Virus record (IMG/VR): IMGVR_UViG_3300013100_000025
Coordinates: 1-28,114 of that record
Length of the DNA stretch: 28,114 bases
Strand: one strand, 5' to 3'
DNA from: a virus
In this document: one piece after another, positions 1-5,704 of the stretch
How the letters are laid out: every line of letters begins with the position of its first letter
Numbering within the stretch: position 1 is the stretch's first letter
The notes under the pieces: model-generated
Told to the model about the DNA's origin: nothing
Database searches by the model: none
The model's input: only the letters and a program-made list of their open reading frames with translations
Made by a program: the position numbers and the translations under genes

Positions 1-41
1 CAGAGCCTGCATGGGGATCGAAGTTTGTGTTTCGCGCTATG

Positions 42-53
42 CCCGTTTCCGGG
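42..53 (-). promoter_or_regulatory. boxB-like hairpin in pL leader
   Basis: On the minus strand this reads CCCG-GAAA-CGGG, a 4-bp stem closed by a GNRA-type GAAA tetraloop, 24 nt downstream of the boxA in the leader of the leftward promoter. Lambdoid N proteins bind short boxB hairpins with GNRA-like loops. The assignment as boxB is inference from position and fold; the stem is short. Confidence 0.45.
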
Positions 54-77
54 GATCGATCCGCGAAGATTCCTGAC

Positions 78-89
78 TGTTAAAGAGCG
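78..89 (-). promoter_or_regulatory. boxA antitermination element of the pL transcript
   Basis: The minus strand reads CGCTCTTTAACA, matching the core of bacterial rRNA boxA (TGCTCTTTAACA) and resembling lambda boxA (CGCTCTTA). It lies about 50 nt downstream of the predicted pL start, as in lambda nutL. BoxA RNA is bound by NusB/S10. Together with the hairpin at 42-53 it forms a nut-like site, so a leftward antitermination system (N-like) is expected beyond the window edge. Confidence 0.6.
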
Positions 90-138
90 GCGGGTCTCTT
101 GAGGCCCTTCGCAGTGGCTGTGTCGCTGCGATATGCAA

Positions 139-167
139 ACAATACCTCCGGTATTGTATGTGGTCAA
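139..167 (-). promoter_or_regulatory. pL, leftward early promoter
   Basis: The minus strand carries a -35 TTGACC (162-167), a 17-bp spacer and a -10 TATTGT (139-144). Two repressor operators overlap it, one on the -35 and one on the spacer/-10. It would drive leftward genes beyond base 1, in the arrangement of lambda pL. No gene is visible between here and the left edge; the transcript leader holds boxA and a boxB-like hairpin. Confidence 0.65.
140..156. promoter_or_regulatory. Repressor operator OL (perfect inverted repeat)
   Basis: CAATACC-TCC-GGTATTG is a perfect 7-bp inverted repeat with a 3-bp centre. It shares the half-site CAATACC/GGTATTG with three operators between cI and cro, and covers the pL -10 and spacer. 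Confidence 0.8.
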
Positions 168-181
168 TACCGCCGGTCATG
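165..181. promoter_or_regulatory. Repressor operator OL, second site
   Basis: CAATACC-GCC-GGTCATG has one consensus and one degenerate half-site, 25 bp from the first OL site, and overlaps the pL -35. The degenerate half GGTCAT also occurs in the operator at 2276-2292, so the two may have matched affinity. No third left operator is visible. Confidence 0.7.
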
Positions 182-198
182 TATTTTTATAGAGGCAT

Positions 199-223
199 GA
201 AAAAGCCCGCTCAGTGGCGGGCT
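199..223 (-). terminator. Rho-independent terminator of the leftward cI operon
   Basis: On the minus strand the stem AGCCCGC / GCGGGCT with a 6-nt loop is followed by TTTTT. It lies downstream of the TM-protein gene and just before the pL operators, so it ends the cI-zinc ribbon-TM transcript before it enters pL. Confidence 0.8.
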
Positions 224-253
224 GCGGGTCAGATCGGGGAGGGCGTGAATAAG

Positions 254-276
254 AAGCCCGGCGCTAGGCCGGGCTT
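254..276 (-). terminator. Second hairpin of the cI-operon terminator
   Basis: A perfect 9-bp stem (AAGCCCGGC / GCCGGGCTT, loop 5 nt) lies 10 bp beyond the stop of the TM-protein gene, followed on the minus strand by CTTATT. It forms a tandem terminator with the hairpin at 199-223. Confidence 0.6.
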
Positions 277-285
277 GCTCACTGC

Positions 286-1017
286 TTATTTACTAGGCGC
301 CTGGTTGGCCTTTATCTGTTCGAGCATTTGTTTATTTTCGAACGATTGCTGGCGAAGCTCTTGGAGGAGCTGTGCCGTATCCCTGCCAGAATCGAAACTC
401 GACGTACCATAAGCCATCACCGCGATGACGATACCAACGACAGCGATTACGGATAAAACCGAGTTTAGGATTATGGTGCCTTTGAGTCCTCGAAGACCGG
501 CGAGGTCTTTGTCGAGCAACTGCAAGCTATGATTCATCTCTGTGAGACCATCAGAGACTCGCTGCTCGAATTTCCCAAGGCGAGCGTCGACCTTGAGGTC
601 TTGATTCTCAAGATGGGCTTTCAGCTCGTCACGCGTAATTTCAGTCATGTCTTCAGTATGGACAGCATTGGATGTCTTGTCATCTGTAGCGGGCTTCAGA
701 GGTTCTGTATGGCCCATGTACACTTCGTCGTTGCCCACCTGCCAAGGACCATGTGGTATCGCTAGAGGATTTAGAAGGCTGTACATTTTTTGGTAATAAG
801 AAATAGAACGATACTGGTGGGCATCGAAATCCAAGCCTGCCGTCAGAGACTTTTCATACTGATCAATTAGCCGAACAAATTCATCATTCGAGTCTTTATT
901 CAATCCTTCCAAAATCTCAGAAATGCTTTTATTTTCAGAGTCGGAATTGGATGGATTCGTAGCTAATCCGACTCCATTCGGGAGATGGTAGTCATGAAAA
1001 ATCCTAGCTTCGCTCAT
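286..1017 (-). CDS. Coiled-coil single-TM protein in the cI operon (putative lysogenic conversion/exclusion)
   Basis: A 243-aa protein of unknown family. Residues 1-115 look soluble. Residues about 120-175 are charged and heptad-like, probably a coiled coil. Residues about 180-204 are one strong hydrophobic segment (IILNSVLSVIAVVGIVIAVMA), followed by a 39-residue polar helical tail. The ATG at 1017 has GGAG 8 nt upstream and overlaps the 3' end of the zinc-ribbon gene by 14 bp, so the two are translationally coupled. It is the last gene of the leftward cI transcript, before a tandem terminator, the position of lambda rexB. A role in prophage-mediated exclusion is inferred from position and topology only; no family was recognised. 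Confidence 0.75.
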   Translation of the reverse strand: MSEARIFHDYHLPNGVGLATNPSNSDSENKSISEILEGLNKDSNDEFVRLIDQYEKSLTAGLDFDAHQYRSISYYQKMYSLLNPLAIPHGPWQVGNDEVYMGHTEPLKPATDDKTSNAVHTEDMTEITRDELKAHLENQDLKVDARLGKFEQRVSDGLTEMNHSLQLLDKDLAGLRGLKGTIILNSVLSVIAVVGIVIAVMAYGTSSFDSGRDTAQLLQELRQQSFENKQMLEQIKANQAPSK

Positions 1018-1390
1018 CAGGCCGCTCCCGCAAGAGTTGAATGCGGCCTTGCACCATTGCTGCGTTTAAGAAAACCGTGTTTGCACACGTCAAGCAAGTC
1101 AGGGCGTAATGATAATTAGGAAGTTCCTTACCGTTCATCCCAACCGTACCTCCACCAGGTGCTTTTAGCGGGAATTGGCACGGGGCAACGACGTCTTTAG
1201 TAATCCCTGCGTCGTCTGTAAAGCCTATCGTCGAACAGCCCCATTGGTTACTGGAGCAAACCGGGCATAAAAATCTCGACCCTCTTTGAGGCGCAATTGT
1301 ATCCAGGTAGGCGAAAATCTCCTTGGGCTCACACCAGTAAGGCATGTCGTGAATTCCACCAATGTTCACCATATCCGGTTCTGTGCTCAC
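1004..1390 (-). CDS. Zinc-ribbon protein in the cI operon
   Basis: A 128-aa protein with two CxxC knuckles, CPVC (residues 42-45) and CLTC (99-102), plus Cys20, Cys52 and Cys71, consistent with a zinc ribbon. The start is GTG at 1390 with GGAG 5 nt upstream. It begins 34 bp after cI on the same strand and overlaps the following TM-protein gene, so cI, this gene and the TM gene form one lysogenic operon. It holds the rexA position of lambda but shows no RexA similarity that I can see. Function unknown; a sensor or effector of an exclusion pair is a hypothesis. Confidence 0.75.
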   Translation of the reverse strand: MSTEPDMVNIGGIHDMPYWCEPKEIFAYLDTIAPQRGSRFLCPVCSSNQWGCSTIGFTDDAGITKDVVAPCQFPLKAPGGGTVGMNGKELPNYHYALTCLTCANTVFLNAAMVQGRIQLLRERPDERS

Positions 1391-1424
1391 GTGCTCTCCA
1401 TGCGCTCCGCGCTTAATTTATTAC

Positions 1425-2216
1425 TTACAGCATTCCGCCACGCCACACGACGCGACCGATGATGCGGACTTCGTTTATTTCGCCATCTCGCAAAACCTCA
1501 TCGCCGTAGCGCGCCTTGTCCGAGTTGTCGCTGCGAATGATCCATCCGTCGATATCCGACTTCACCAAGCGCTTCACAATCGTGCCTTTGGTGGCGCTCT
1601 GCATGGCGAAGATCTGGCCATCCTTCGGCTCGATCTTTGACTCGTCCACCAGCAGCACGTCGCCGTCGTTGATGGTCGGCTCCATGCTGTGACCGTTCGC
1701 GTAAATGACGTCCAGGTGCCGCTGATTGAGGTTGTTTGCTCGCAGCCAAGACGACTTGAACGCCATGACGCCACGAATCTCGACGTGAGGATTGTCGTCG
1801 CCGTCGCCGGTGGATCCTCGCGCGGTCAACTGCAGCACGCCTGTATAGCCAGGCTCATTTCGAAGATCGAAGCTTCTTGGCGGAATGCGGATGTCTTCCG
1901 CCCCTTGCGGGGAGGGGCGCAAATCCGGGAGAGAGGCGGCCATCTTCTCTATCTGAGCGGCAAGCGTCGGACTGATATCCGATACAGGGACTTGAAGCGC
2001 TTTCGCGAAAACCACCGCAGCGTTGACGCTGAGCGCGGTACGCCCATTCATGAAATGGCTGACGGCGCCTTGAGTAACGCCATCACCGAGTTCGGCTGCG
2101 AGTTTTTCTTGAGTGAGCTTCAGCTCCCCACGTTTTGCTTGGAAAAGGGATTTCAGGCGGGCGCTGTCTTGCAGCTGCCAGTCTGATAGCGGTAGCCGTC
2201 GGGAGTCTTTTTTCAT
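1425..2216 (-). CDS. cI: CI-like phage repressor (XRE HTH + S24 peptidase domain)
   Basis: A 263-aa maintenance repressor. An XRE helix-turn-helix lies at about residues 25-80 (KLTQEKLAAELGDGVTQGAVSHFMNGRTAL). The C-terminal LexA/S24 domain has catalytic Ser177 in GHSMEPTI and Lys215 in GTIVKRL, 38 residues apart as usual for the family. It is transcribed leftward from pRM, divergently from cro, with three operators between. The mRNA appears leaderless or nearly so: the predicted start lies within a few nt of the ATG and no Shine-Dalgarno is seen. No Ala-Gly or Cys-Gly dipeptide, the usual self-cleavage bond, is present anywhere in the protein, which is odd for an SOS-inducible repressor. Confidence 0.93.
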   Translation of the reverse strand: MKKDSRRLPLSDWQLQDSARLKSLFQAKRGELKLTQEKLAAELGDGVTQGAVSHFMNGRTALSVNAAVVFAKALQVPVSDISPTLAAQIEKMAASLPDLRPSPQGAEDIRIPPRSFDLRNEPGYTGVLQLTARGSTGDGDDNPHVEIRGVMAFKSSWLRANNLNQRHLDVIYANGHSMEPTINDGDVLLVDESKIEPKDGQIFAMQSATKGTIVKRLVKSDIDGWIIRSDNSDKARYGDEVLRDGEINEVRIIGRVVWRGGML

Positions 2217-2224
2217 TGAGTGAT

Positions 2225-2253
2225 GTTATTACCCACGGTATTTACTTAACCAA
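2225..2253 (-). promoter_or_regulatory. pRM, cI maintenance promoter
   Basis: The minus strand has a poor -35 TTGGTT (2248-2253), a 17-bp spacer and a -10 AATAAC (2225-2230). OR2 abuts the -35 and OR3 covers the spacer/-10, the layout in which CI at OR2 activates and CI or Cro at OR3 represses. The start site would fall at about 2218, essentially at the cI ATG. Confidence 0.55.
2227..2243. promoter_or_regulatory. Operator OR3
   Basis: TATTACC-CAC-GGTATTT is the most degenerate of the three right operators, 24 bp from OR2 and overlapping the pRM -10. By analogy with lambda it would be the preferred Cro site. Confidence 0.6.
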
Positions 2254-2267
2254 TATCGCCGGTATTG
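2251..2267. promoter_or_regulatory. Operator OR2
   Basis: CAATATC-GCC-GGTATTG differs from a perfect inverted repeat by one base. It overlaps the pR -35 (TTGACT, 2265-2270) and abuts the pRM -35. Confidence 0.75.
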
Positions 2268-2294
2268 ACTGTTAACAATACCGGCGGTCATACT
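2265..2294 (+). promoter_or_regulatory. pR, rightward early promoter
   Basis: A near-consensus -35 TTGACT (2265-2270), an 18-bp spacer and a -10 CATACT (2289-2294). OR1 fills the spacer and OR2 covers the -35, so repressor binding blocks it. It drives cro and the early operon. Confidence 0.7.
2276..2292. promoter_or_regulatory. Operator OR1
   Basis: CAATACC-GGC-GGTCATA lies 25 bp from OR2, between the pR -35 and -10. One half-site is consensus; the other shares GGTCAT with the second OL site at 165-181. Confidence 0.7.
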
Positions 2295-2324
2295 TGTGGC
2301 GAAATCTACGCAGAGGACGCCGCA

Positions 2325-2519
2325 ATGCGCCGAATCCCACTCACCGAATTTGCCAAAGAACACGGCCATACCAAGGCCGCGCAGCTGCTCGGCTGTACGC
2401 AGGGCGCCCTCAGCAAGGCGATCCGCGTAGGCCGTGATGTGTACGTGACCCTCGAAGATGACGGCAGCTTGTCGGCACAAGAGCAGCGTCCGTTCCCGTC
2501 CCAGAAATCCGCCGCATAA
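2325..2519 (+). CDS. cro: Cro-like repressor
   Basis: A 64-aa protein of the lambda Cro family: LTEFAKEHGHTKAAQLLGCTQGALSKAI forms the HTH, followed by the GRDVYVTLEDDGS beta region. It is the first gene from pR and is expected to bind the OR sites and repress pRM during lytic growth. The frame is open further upstream, but ATG 2325 is chosen because AGAGGA precedes it and the protein then has the usual Cro length and N-terminus. Confidence 0.9.
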   Translation: MRRIPLTEFAKEHGHTKAAQLLGCTQGALSKAIRVGRDVYVTLEDDGSLSAQEQRPFPSQKSAA

Positions 2520-2551
2520 CCACTTTCCATTCACCAAGGAGCAAGACCCCT

Positions 2552-2746
2552 ATGGCCTACGACGACAGCCGTCACCTGAAGGATCGGGAAATCAAATCCC
2601 GCTACGACGATGAGACCTACGAGGCACTGAAGGCAGTGGCGCGCCTTCACAAGCTGCAGCTCGCGGTGTTCGTGCGCATGTGCGTGGAGGAGAAGCTGGA
2701 AAGCATCGTCGAGAGCGATGTTACCGATGAACGCCACATGGCCTGA
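2552..2746 (+). CDS. Small ribbon-helix-helix-like protein
   Basis: A 64-aa protein in the slot that cII occupies in lambda. The pattern EIKSRYDDETYEALKAVARL followed by HKLQLAVFVRMCVEEKLE fits an Arc/CopG-type ribbon-helix-helix: a short polar strand and two amphipathic helices. It would be a dimeric DNA-binding protein. AAGGAG lies about 11 nt before the ATG. It is co-transcribed with cro, 32 bp downstream. The fold is predicted by eye and its target is unknown. Confidence 0.75.
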   Translation: MAYDDSRHLKDREIKSRYDDETYEALKAVARLHKLQLAVFVRMCVEEKLESIVESDVTDERHMA

Positions 2747-2764
2747 AGGCCTACAGGAGGCCCT

Positions 2765-3007
2765 GTGCCTGAAACCACGATCTGCCACGGGATCGATGGA
2801 AGGCTTTACGAAAAGCTTGTGCGACTTGCGAAAGCAGAAGGACTGACGCCAGAGCAGTACGCCGCAAAGCTTGGAACAGAGCGTTTCTTCGAGAAGACCA
2901 GGCCAAAAGGCTCCGGAAAGCTGCGCAATCTTCCGGTGCCTCGGCGAGAGCCGCCGCCGGACTTAAAAGGGACTGAAAAAGGATTCGCTGATGAAGTCCA
3001 GAAGTAG
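2765..3007 (+). CDS. Small early protein of unknown function
   Basis: An 80-aa protein starting at GTG 2765 with a strong AGGAGG 4 nt upstream. The N-terminal half (GIDGRLYEKLVRLAKAEGLTPEQYAAKL) is helical and resembles small RHH-like early proteins; the C-terminal half is basic and proline-rich (PVPRREPPPD) and probably disordered. It lies 18 bp after the RHH gene and is the last gene before the early terminator. No family was recognised. Confidence 0.7.
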   Translation: MPETTICHGIDGRLYEKLVRLAKAEGLTPEQYAAKLGTERFFEKTRPKGSGKLRNLPVPRREPPPDLKGTEKGFADEVQK

Positions 3008-3027
3008 CAAGCCCCAAATCGCAGGCG

Positions 3028-3056
3028 AAAAAAAACCACCAGGCCCGGTGGTTTCT
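3028..3056. terminator. Bidirectional early terminator
   Basis: An 8-bp stem (AAACCACC 3033-3040 / GGTGGTTT 3047-3054) with a 6-nt loop. Rightward it is followed by TTTCTTCT. Leftward it is followed by eight T residues, so it is stronger against leftward transcription. It separates the cro cluster from the replication genes, like lambda tR1; rightward expression beyond it would need read-through or antitermination. No rightward boxA was found between pR and here. Confidence 0.7.
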
Positions 3057-3093
3057 TCTACTGCATACATCAAAAGCATCTGTGAGGCCGATT

Positions 3094-3906
3094 ATGCATA
3101 CCTCTAACCATGATGTACAGGCCCTCAAAAAGCCCGCGACACCTTTTTATAGTTCCGAAAATGTGTCGCGACACACGATGTCCTCTCGCGAGATCGCGGA
3201 CCTAGTCGGCTCGCGCCACGACAAGGTCAAACAATCCATCGAACGACTTTCTGCGCGTACTGACGCGAATGGAAACCCGGTGATTGCTCTTCCCCCAATG
3301 GGGGAATACCTCGACAGCCTCGGTCGCAAGGCATCTGAGTACCTTGTCTGCAAGCGCGACAGCTTCGTTGTCGTCGCTCAACTCAGCCCAGAGTTCACCG
3401 CTGCGCTGGTGGACCGCTGGCAGGAGCTGGAAGGGCAGATCGCCCAGCCGCGCGAACTGTCCCGCATGGATCTCATCCAGCTCGCCTTCGAGGCTGAGCA
3501 GCAGCGCCTGCAACTGACCATCCAAGTCGAAGCCCAGGCCTCGAAAATCCATTCCACGGAGAACCTGTTCAAGGAAGGGATGACCCACACCCAATTCTGC
3601 AAGGGCCTCAATGGGGTCAACGTCATGCAGGTGGGCAAGTTCCTCGAAGGTCGCAGCTGGCTCTACAACGAGAGCAAATCCGGACTGCGCTTCCGCGTGG
3701 CGTCTTACGCCCGCGACAAGTACATGACCGAGCATCAGCACGAAGTCACTCCCCACGGCCGCGAGCCGTTCGTTTCCTTCACGCCGGTCCTGCTGAAGAA
3801 GGGCGCCGTGCGCCTCTACGATCTGTATCTGGCCGGCGAACTGCCCATGAAGAAGAACTGGAACGGGCTGTTCACGCACGATAAAGCACTCAAGGGGGCC
3901 GCATGA
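3094..3906 (+). CDS. rha: Rha-family phage regulatory protein
   Basis: About 270 aa. Residues about 29-110 match the Rha family (SSREIADLVGSRHDKVKQSIERL ... GRKASEYLVCKRDSFVVVAQLSPEFTAALVDRWQELE), seen in many lambdoid phages as a regulator whose overexpression interferes with phage growth in some hosts. A coiled-coil-like stretch (about 125-155) leads to a C-terminal region resembling phage antirepressor C-termini (FCKGLNGVNVMQVGKFLEGRSWLYNESKSGLRFRV). ATG 3094 is preferred to GTG 3082 because GAGG precedes it by 6 nt. The N-terminal 30 codons contain a palindromic DNA element (3135-3175). Its stop overlaps the start of the replication gene. Confidence 0.85.
   Translation: MHTSNHDVQALKKPATPFYSSENVSRHTMSSREIADLVGSRHDKVKQSIERLSARTDANGNPVIALPPMGEYLDSLGRKASEYLVCKRDSFVVVAQLSPEFTAALVDRWQELEGQIAQPRELSRMDLIQLAFEAEQQRLQLTIQVEAQASKIHSTENLFKEGMTHTQFCKGLNGVNVMQVGKFLEGRSWLYNESKSGLRFRVASYARDKYMTEHQHEVTPHGREPFVSFTPVLLKKGAVRLYDLYLAGELPMKKNWNGLFTHDKALKGAA
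3135..3175. repeat. Paired CGCGACAC element (copy A) inside rha
   Basis: CGCGACAC occurs at 3135-3142 and, exactly 32 bp later, at 3167-3174, where it is half of the perfect 14-bp palindrome TGTGTCGCGACACA (3162-3175). The same pair with the same 32-bp spacing occurs at 9365-9404. It lies within the N-terminal codons of rha and is probably a protein-binding site. Confidence 0.6.
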
Positions 3907-4712
3907 TGGCCAGATCCAGAAATATCAAACCGGGGTTCTTCTCGAACGAACACCTGGCTGAAGTAGATTTTGCAACGCGCCTTCTTTTCATCGGCATGTG
4001 GACTGAGGCCGATCGGGAAGGGCGCCTTGAGGATCGCCCGCGACGTCTGAAAATGGCCCTGTTTCCGGCTGACAACGTCGACATCGAAAAGATGCTCGCC
4101 GACCTGGATCATTTGGGATTCATCACGCGGTACACCGTTGGATCATTCAAGGCTATCCAGATCGTTAACTGGTCGAAACACCAGAACCCTCACGTCAAAG
4201 AAGCTAAGAGCATCATCCCTGAAATGCCCGTTCTAGATGGGTCGGAAGGTGAGCATGGTGCAAGCCCGGTGCAAGCACCAGACAAGCACAGTTCTTTCCC
4301 TGCTGATTCCCTCTCTCTTGATTCCGGATTCCTGATTCCTGATTCCCTCACTCCGTCGCAAGCTCCGGTGGTGACCGAGGACCTGTTCCCGAAGTTCTGG
4401 AAGCTCTATCCGCGCAAGGTAGGGAAGGACAAAGCCGAGAAGGCGTGGGCGAAGCTCAAGGTCAATCAAGCGCTGTACGACCTGATGGTCGCAGCTCTGT
4501 CCAAGCAGGTCTTGACGCCTGACTGGACCAAGGAACGGGGCCAGTTCATCCCGCACCCTGCGACGTGGCTCAATGGCAAGCGCTGGGAGGACGAGATTCC
4601 TGAGTTTGCCAGCAACGTGCACCCGTTCCCGCAATCCCGTCACACCGGCTTCGCTGAACGCGATTACCAGGCCGGCCTGATCCAGCGGGAGGACGGCAGC
4701 TATGCGCTCTGA
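3906..4712 (+). CDS. Phage replication initiator (lambda O analogue)
   Basis: About 268 aa. The N-terminus MARSRNIKPGFFSNEHLAEVDFATRLLFIGMWTEADREGRLEDRP is the hallmark of a common phage replication/helix-turn-helix family. A variable Ser/Pro/Asp-rich middle (about 115-160) contains tandem DNA repeats likely to be the origin. The C-terminal part (FPKFWKLYPRKVGKDKAEKAW ... FIPHPATWLNGKRWEDE) is the conserved tail of these proteins. It would bind the origin and recruit the helicase loader encoded next. ATG 3906 gives better spacing from AAGGGGG than the adjacent in-frame ATG 3903; either is possible. Confidence 0.85.
   Translation: MARSRNIKPGFFSNEHLAEVDFATRLLFIGMWTEADREGRLEDRPRRLKMALFPADNVDIEKMLADLDHLGFITRYTVGSFKAIQIVNWSKHQNPHVKEAKSIIPEMPVLDGSEGEHGASPVQAPDKHSSFPADSLSLDSGFLIPDSLTPSQAPVVTEDLFPKFWKLYPRKVGKDKAEKAWAKLKVNQALYDLMVAALSKQVLTPDWTKERGQFIPHPATWLNGKRWEDEIPEFASNVHPFPQSRHTGFAERDYQAGLIQREDGSYAL
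4304..4346. repeat. Iteron-like repeats in the replication gene (candidate ori)
   Basis: Four contiguous 7-bp units (TGATTCC, with one GGATTCC) occupy 4319-4346, and a fifth TGATTCC lies at 4304-4310. Just upstream GGTGCAAGC is repeated at 4257-4265 and 4268-4276, 11 bp apart. Lambda's origin is a cluster of iterons inside O, and this is the variable linker of the corresponding gene. Origin function is inferred. Confidence 0.5.
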
Positions 4713-5508
4713 AAAAGCCGTATCGCTTCCTGAGGGCGCTCCACCGATCCGCACCCAGCCGGCCGAATGCGAGAAGCACGGCAACTTCGACCAGAAGGTG
4801 ACCGTACTGCTGGGCCGAGAGCTGAAGGGCGGCTGCCCTGAGTGCTTGCGAGTCATCGCCGAAGAACGCGCAGCCAGCGCCAAGGCCAACGCCGCATACG
4901 AAATGCGATTGTCCCTGACCCGCAAGCTGGGTGATGCGTTGATCCCGAAACGGTTCACCACTCGCACCCTAGACAACTACCAGACCGACCATGACGAGCA
5001 GCGCAAGGCCCTGAAGTTCTGCCGCCACTACGTCGCCACGTTCGACCAGATCCGTGAGTCAGGGCGTTGCATGGTGCTGATCGGCAAGCCAGGCACGGGA
5101 AAGACTCACCTTGGCGTGGCCATGGCCAATGAGCTGCTGCACAAGACAACCCGCACAGCCGTATACCGAACCGTGGGCTCAGTCCTCCAGACAATTCGCG
5201 CCACGTATGACCGGTACAGCGAACGAACCGAGGGCGACATCCTCGCCAGCCTGATCAATCCCGACCTGCTGGTGCTGGACGAGATAGGTGTCAGCAAGGA
5301 GCAGCCGAGCGACTTCGAGCTGACGACGCTGTTCGCAATCATCAACGGCCGGTACGAGCGCGAGGCACCGACGGTGATCATTTCGAACCTGCAGGCCGAT
5401 GAGCTGGGTCGGGCAATGGGTGACCGCTGCGTTGACCGATTGCGGGAAGGTGGCCTGATCGTTGTTCCGTTCGAGTGGGAATCTCAGCGCGGCAAGGAGG
5501 GTTTCTGA
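4702..5508 (+). CDS. DnaC-like AAA+ helicase loader
   Basis: A 268-aa ATPase of the DnaC/IstB type (lambda P analogue). Walker A GKPGTGKT is at 128-135, Walker B LLVLDEIG at 189-196, and sensor-region sequence IISNLQADELGRAMGDRCVDRL lies near 230-255. The N-terminal part has Cys23, Cys45 and Cys48 (CEKHG ... CPEC), a small zinc-binding element seen in phage DnaC proteins. It would load host DnaB at the origin recognised by the upstream protein. The start overlaps the preceding gene by 11 bp and is preceded by GGAGG. Confidence 0.9.
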   Translation: MRSEKAVSLPEGAPPIRTQPAECEKHGNFDQKVTVLLGRELKGGCPECLRVIAEERAASAKANAAYEMRLSLTRKLGDALIPKRFTTRTLDNYQTDHDEQRKALKFCRHYVATFDQIRESGRCMVLIGKPGTGKTHLGVAMANELLHKTTRTAVYRTVGSVLQTIRATYDRYSERTEGDILASLINPDLLVLDEIGVSKEQPSDFELTTLFAIINGRYEREAPTVIISNLQADELGRAMGDRCVDRLREGGLIVVPFEWESQRGKEGF

Positions 5509-5509
5509 C

Positions 5510-5704
5510 ATGACCGTAAAACTTTGGAGCATGCGCGAGCAGTGCCACATCGTCCGAGGTGTTCGCGGGACCGTGTTCGAGCTGGCAAAGCACTTCGGGA
5601 TTCCGCCCAAGGTCGCGCAAAGCCGAATCGCTCGTTACGGCTGGAGCGTCGAGAAGGCCGTCACCGAGCCGATGCGTGAAGACTCAAGGAGAAAGCGACC
5701 ATGA
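5510..5704 (+). CDS. Small HTH-like early protein
   Basis: A 64-aa protein from ATG 5510, with AAGGAGG 9 nt upstream. The segment GTVFELAKHFGIPPKVAQSRIARYGWSVEKAVTEP looks like a short helix-turn-helix used in phage early operons. The frame is open upstream, but the strong RBS fixes this start. It begins immediately after the helicase-loader stop and overlaps the next gene by ATGA. DNA binding is predicted; the target is unknown. Confidence 0.75.
   Translation: MTVKLWSMREQCHIVRGVRGTVFELAKHFGIPPKVAQSRIARYGWSVEKAVTEPMREDSRRKRP

Noticed and set aside
118-130. 13-mer GCTGTGTCGCTGC repeated at 118, 8169 and 21619
   Set aside because: One copy is in the tape-measure coding sequence, spacing and context share nothing, and no palindrome or neighbouring motif is conserved; probably chance.
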